A DNA stretch of 64,000 bases from Rhodeus uyekii (lineage: Eukaryota > Chordata > Actinopteri > Cypriniformes > Acheilognathidae): positions 465,001-529,000 of the forward strand of contig JAWRVZ010000288.1 of the NCBI GenBank assembly GCA_037043235.1. The letters are read 5' to 3'. Below the pieces are notes generated by a model. The model was given only the letters and a program-made list of their open reading frames with translations. It had not been told where the DNA came from and ran no database searches. Shown here in pieces: positions 61,358-64,000 of the stretch. Each line of letters begins with the position of its first letter. Position 1 is the stretch's first letter. The translations under genes were made by a program, and so were the position numbers.

Positions 61358-64000
61358 ATGCCGCGTGGAAAGGGTTTTCGCCGGTCCCAGGCAGCCAAGA
61401 GGAGGATTGCTGAGCGTTATGCGCTCACTTCCTCCATGGACGTGACAGCTTCCCAGAGCTGTGATACAATGAACGTGAATACAATGAACGTGAATACAAT
61501 GAACGCTGACACAATTAACGCTCCGGCGTCTCTGACTACTCCAAATGGCCGCAAGGCTGCGAAAATTTGTGAAAATGCTTTGAAAGTTTGTGACAAGTCT
61601 GTGAAAAGTTGTGAAAATGCTTTGAAAGTTTATGAAAAGTCTGTGAAAAGTTGCCGCAAGGCGTCAAAAAGTCTTCCCAATGCTGACAAAAGCTGGAATG
61701 ATTATATCAAATCTGAACATGTCAATAACACTGTTCCTTATTCTCAGAAAGTCCTAATAGGTTCCTTCCATCAAGGTGATGAGCGATTTGGTTTCAGCAG
61801 AAACAGACAGTGTGCAGTAAACAGCATCACGGCGGTCATGATGAGTGTACTGAAGGATGTGCTGACGTGGACAACAGAGGACCTGAATGCTGTTCTGTTG
61901 CGTGGAGATGAGCTGTACAAGTTTATGCGATTACAGGGGAAGATCAACGATCCAACACAGCGGGGATACGTTTCTGTTGCAGAATTGCCCACAGTGCACA
62001 CACTCTATAACACAACATTCTCAATAAAGCATGGTGAATCTTTCTCTGGAGTTGTTGGTGTTGATTGTTATGATGAATCTTTGAGAGATGTGTGTATGTC
62101 CTTAGAACAAGCTCTTCAGACGACTTTGTTTCAGTTTGATGCGTGTCTTTTAAACATTCAGGATAATGTTTGTGCTGTTATAAAGGTGGATTCCAGATTT
62201 GCTGTGGTCGATTCGCATTCACGTGATGGTAAAGGTATGGCTGATCAGGGTCAAGGCACGAGCATAGTAGTTTACTGTGATGACATAAATGTGCTGTTTG
62301 AACATGTTCTTGACCTTTCAATGTCACTGAATGCTCAGGGAACACCATTTGAAGTGACGGGTGTGAATGCTACTGTGATTGGTAAGGCAACAGCTGAGGC
62401 GAGTTCTAGTAAGTCTGATGAACGAGATCACGCCAGTCAAGTGTCACCCGCTAGGCCAACGGTACAGAGTAAGTGTGTCGGAGATCGTGGTAAACGGACA
62501 CGTGTGGAGAAACCAGCGAGTCTTCGTAAAACTGATCAGAACGCCCTGGGTTCACGTAAGAGACGAGTGCAGACTGAGTCAGACTTTAAACACGTGACCA
62601 AGTTACATGACAGTGTATTAATGGACGAGGTAATTATTGGAGATGTGGTAAATGCGGAGTTCACTTTTAATCCTTTAACTTACACAGATCAGGATGCTTT
62701 GTGTGCTCGTTTACACCTGATTAATGAAAGCATTTGTGTTCAAGGCTCAAGTGTGTGTTCATTAGGAGTACCGTGCAAAACAAAATCCATTAAAGGAGAT
62801 GGGAATTGCTTATTTAGATCAATTGCGCATGCAATTTGCGGAAATCAGGAGAAACACTTGAAAATCAGACGTGCAGTTGTGAAACATCTTGAAAGTAACA
62901 GTTTGAAATTTATGAGGTACTTAGGAGAAGATCACAGATCTGTAAAAGATTATTTGACAGAGTCTAAAATGTTTTTTTCTGGAACATGGGGAAGTCATGT
63001 GGAATTATTTGGTCTAGCTGATCTTTTAAAAGTAACTGTAATGACCTTTAATGATGACAGGTGGAATGCATACATCCCTACCGAACAATCCTTTACAGAT
63101 AATGCCATCTATCTGAAGCACTGTGATGGAAATCACTATGAATTTGTCATATGTGTTAAAGATCAAGAACATATTTGTGCAGAAGCATGTGACGTTAAAG
63201 TGTACGATCAGGCCATCAATCGCTCTTTAAGAAAAAGGAAATTAAATAATACTGCAGAGTCCCCTAAAAGTAAAAGAGAACGTGAACGATACCGCAACGA
63301 TGCCGATTACAGACAGAAAAAGATAAAGAACTCTAAAACAAAATATTGTGAAGACGGTGATTATAAGGAGAGAAAAATAGAGAGCCTAAAATCAAAATAC
63401 TGTGAAGACAGTGTTTACAGACAGAAAAAAATAGAGAGCTTAAAATCAAAATACTGTGAAGACAACGTTTACAGACAGAAAAAAATAGAGCGCTTAAAAT
63501 CAAAATACTGTGAAGACAGTGATTACAGACAAAGAAAGATTGAAAACTTTAAAAGGAAATATTGTGAAGACAGTGATTATAGGGAGAAAGTACTTGAAAT
63601 TTTTCGAAATAAATATAAGAATAATATTAATGTGCAGCAATCAAAACGCCAAAATTCAAAGATTAAGTATTCCAGAAATGTTCTTTTTCAGAATTGTGTT
63701 CGCCAGTATTCCCAGAGCAAATATAAGAGCAATAAAGCTTTTAAAACAAGTGTGCGTGAATATTCAAAGAATAAATACAGCTCAAATCCCACATTTAGAG
63801 AAAGTGTGTGTGAAAACTCTAAAGAATACTCTAAAAGGAAATACCATGATGATGAAAACTTTCGTATGACTAAATTACAAAAAAAATCTGAAATGTCTGC
63901 AAAACAAAGAGACAGACAGAAAGACATTGATTTCATTATTAATGAGTTTCATAAAGAAGTCAGTACAGGTCCAGAATTTGTTTGCTGTGTTTGTCATCGT
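61358..64000 (+). CDS. Helentron/Helitron-like transposon protein, N-terminal 881 residues: C76-like and OTU proteases, repeat region (continues past window)
   Basis: The ATG follows a splice acceptor directly (GTGATTGCAG then ATG), and 881 codons are open to the window edge. Residues 1-110 are basic, with short repeats (ENALKV, KSVKSC). Residues 135-310 resemble the papain-like deubiquitinase of herpesvirus tegument proteins (MEROPS C76): FHQGD with Gln139, RQCAVNS with Cys152, VDSH with Asp285 and His287. Residues 475-600 are an OTU protease: Asp481-Gly-Asn-Cys484 (GDGNCLFRS), GTWGSHVELFGLADLL, and NHYEF with His593. Residues about 640-850 are lysine/tyrosine-rich repeats of about 19 residues (KYCEDSDYRQKKIE). 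The last residues (FVCCVCHR) begin a cysteine finger that precedes the Helitron-like N-terminal, Rep and helicase regions in related fish elements. Those lie beyond the window, so the transposon call is inference from family layout plus the RPA-like neighbour. Confidence 0.82.
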   Translation, partial: MPRGKGFRRSQAAKRRIAERYALTSSMDVTASQSCDTMNVNTMNVNTMNADTINAPASLTTPNGRKAAKICENALKVCDKSVKSCENALKVYEKSVKSCRKASKSLPNADKSWNDYIKSEHVNNTVPYSQKVLIGSFHQGDERFGFSRNRQCAVNSITAVMMSVLKDVLTWTTEDLNAVLLRGDELYKFMRLQGKINDPTQRGYVSVAELPTVHTLYNTTFSIKHGESFSGVVGVDCYDESLRDVCMSLEQALQTTLFQFDACLLNIQDNVCAVIKVDSRFAVVDSHSRDGKGMADQGQGTSIVVYCDDINVLFEHVLDLSMSLNAQGTPFEVTGVNATVIGKATAEASSSKSDERDHASQVSPARPTVQSKCVGDRGKRTRVEKPASLRKTDQNALGSRKRRVQTESDFKHVTKLHDSVLMDEVIIGDVVNAEFTFNPLTYTDQDALCARLHLINESICVQGSSVCSLGVPCKTKSIKGDGNCLFRSIAHAICGNQEKHLKIRRAVVKHLESNSLKFMRYLGEDHRSVKDYLTESKMFFSGTWGSHVELFGLADLLKVTVMTFNDDRWNAYIPTEQSFTDNAIYLKHCDGNHYEFVICVKDQEHICAEACDVKVYDQAINRSLRKRKLNNTAESPKSKRERERYRNDADYRQKKIKNSKTKYCEDGDYKERKIESLKSKYCEDSVYRQKKIESLKSKYCEDNVYRQKKIERLKSKYCEDSDYRQRKIENFKRKYCEDSDYREKVLEIFRNKYKNNINVQQSKRQNSKIKYSRNVLFQNCVRQYSQSKYKSNKAFKTSVREYSKNKYSSNPTFRESVCENSKEYSKRKYHDDENFRMTKLQKKSEMSAKQRDRQKDIDFIINEFHKEVSTGPEFVCCVCHR

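Noticed and set aside
61771..62001. Antisense frame within the C76-like domain
   Set aside because: Overlaps a conserved catalytic domain on the other strand; no features of its own.

Overview
The window is nuclear DNA of a teleost fish and is made almost entirely of transposable elements. The element families point to a fish: a Tx1/Keno-type LINE sitting in a U2 snRNA gene, CR1/L2/Rex1-group LINEs, an RTE LINE, a Gypsy element with Gmr1-like domain order, hAT and Tigger MITEs, and a Helentron-type transposon. Species cannot be fixed. No ordinary single-copy host protein gene was recognised. The only host-type gene is the 3' part of a U2 snRNA gene.

Layout. (1) 1-3.8 kb: broken gag of an LTR element, a possible LTR split by an 828-bp hAT MITE, and a degenerate LINE endonuclease. 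(2) 3.8-12.1 kb: a dead Tx1/Keno-like LINE (minus strand) whose 3' end abuts a truncated U2 snRNA gene that still has its 3' box. The LINE is itself broken by a solo LTR (7201-7963) and a young single-ORF LTR element (9180-11734). (3) 12.1-28.45 kb: the 3' end of an endogenous retrovirus (minus strand; env, purine tract, 3' LTR). Its LTR holds a CR1/L2/Rex1-type LINE, which holds an intact RTE LINE (15486-18616) plus Tigger-like and LTR-like pieces. Its env-to-LTR stretch was hit by two more single-ORF LTR elements (19841-22056 and 23226-27295) and a second copy of the solo LTR (22358-23107). (4) 28.45-38.7 kb: half of a Gypsy element with integrase before reverse transcriptase, cut by a CR1/L2-type LINE whose only visible ORF2 lesion is a hAT MITE; then an L1-like ORF1 relic and a solo LTR. 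(5) 38.7-50.9 kb: AT-rich DNA, then a ten-kilobase head-to-tail array of non-coding units with terminal hairpins and subterminal inverted repeats resembling Helentron-derived non-autonomous elements. (6) 50.9-64 kb: two plus-strand transcription units that fit the left half of an autonomous Helentron/Helitron-like transposon. One is a three-exon RPA1-like ssDNA-binding protein. The other is an uninterrupted frame of at least 881 codons carrying two predicted deubiquitinase-type cysteine protease domains (C76-like and OTU) and running off the window where the Rep/helicase part would be expected.

The most interesting points are the two-protease Helentron-like gene with its duplicated 5'-UTR microexons; three LTR elements that each carry one gag-like plus proline-rich repeat ORF, two of them sharing a covarying RNA hairpin next to the polypurine tract; and the U2-gene insertion. 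Exact target-site duplications make much of the insertion order readable from the sequence.
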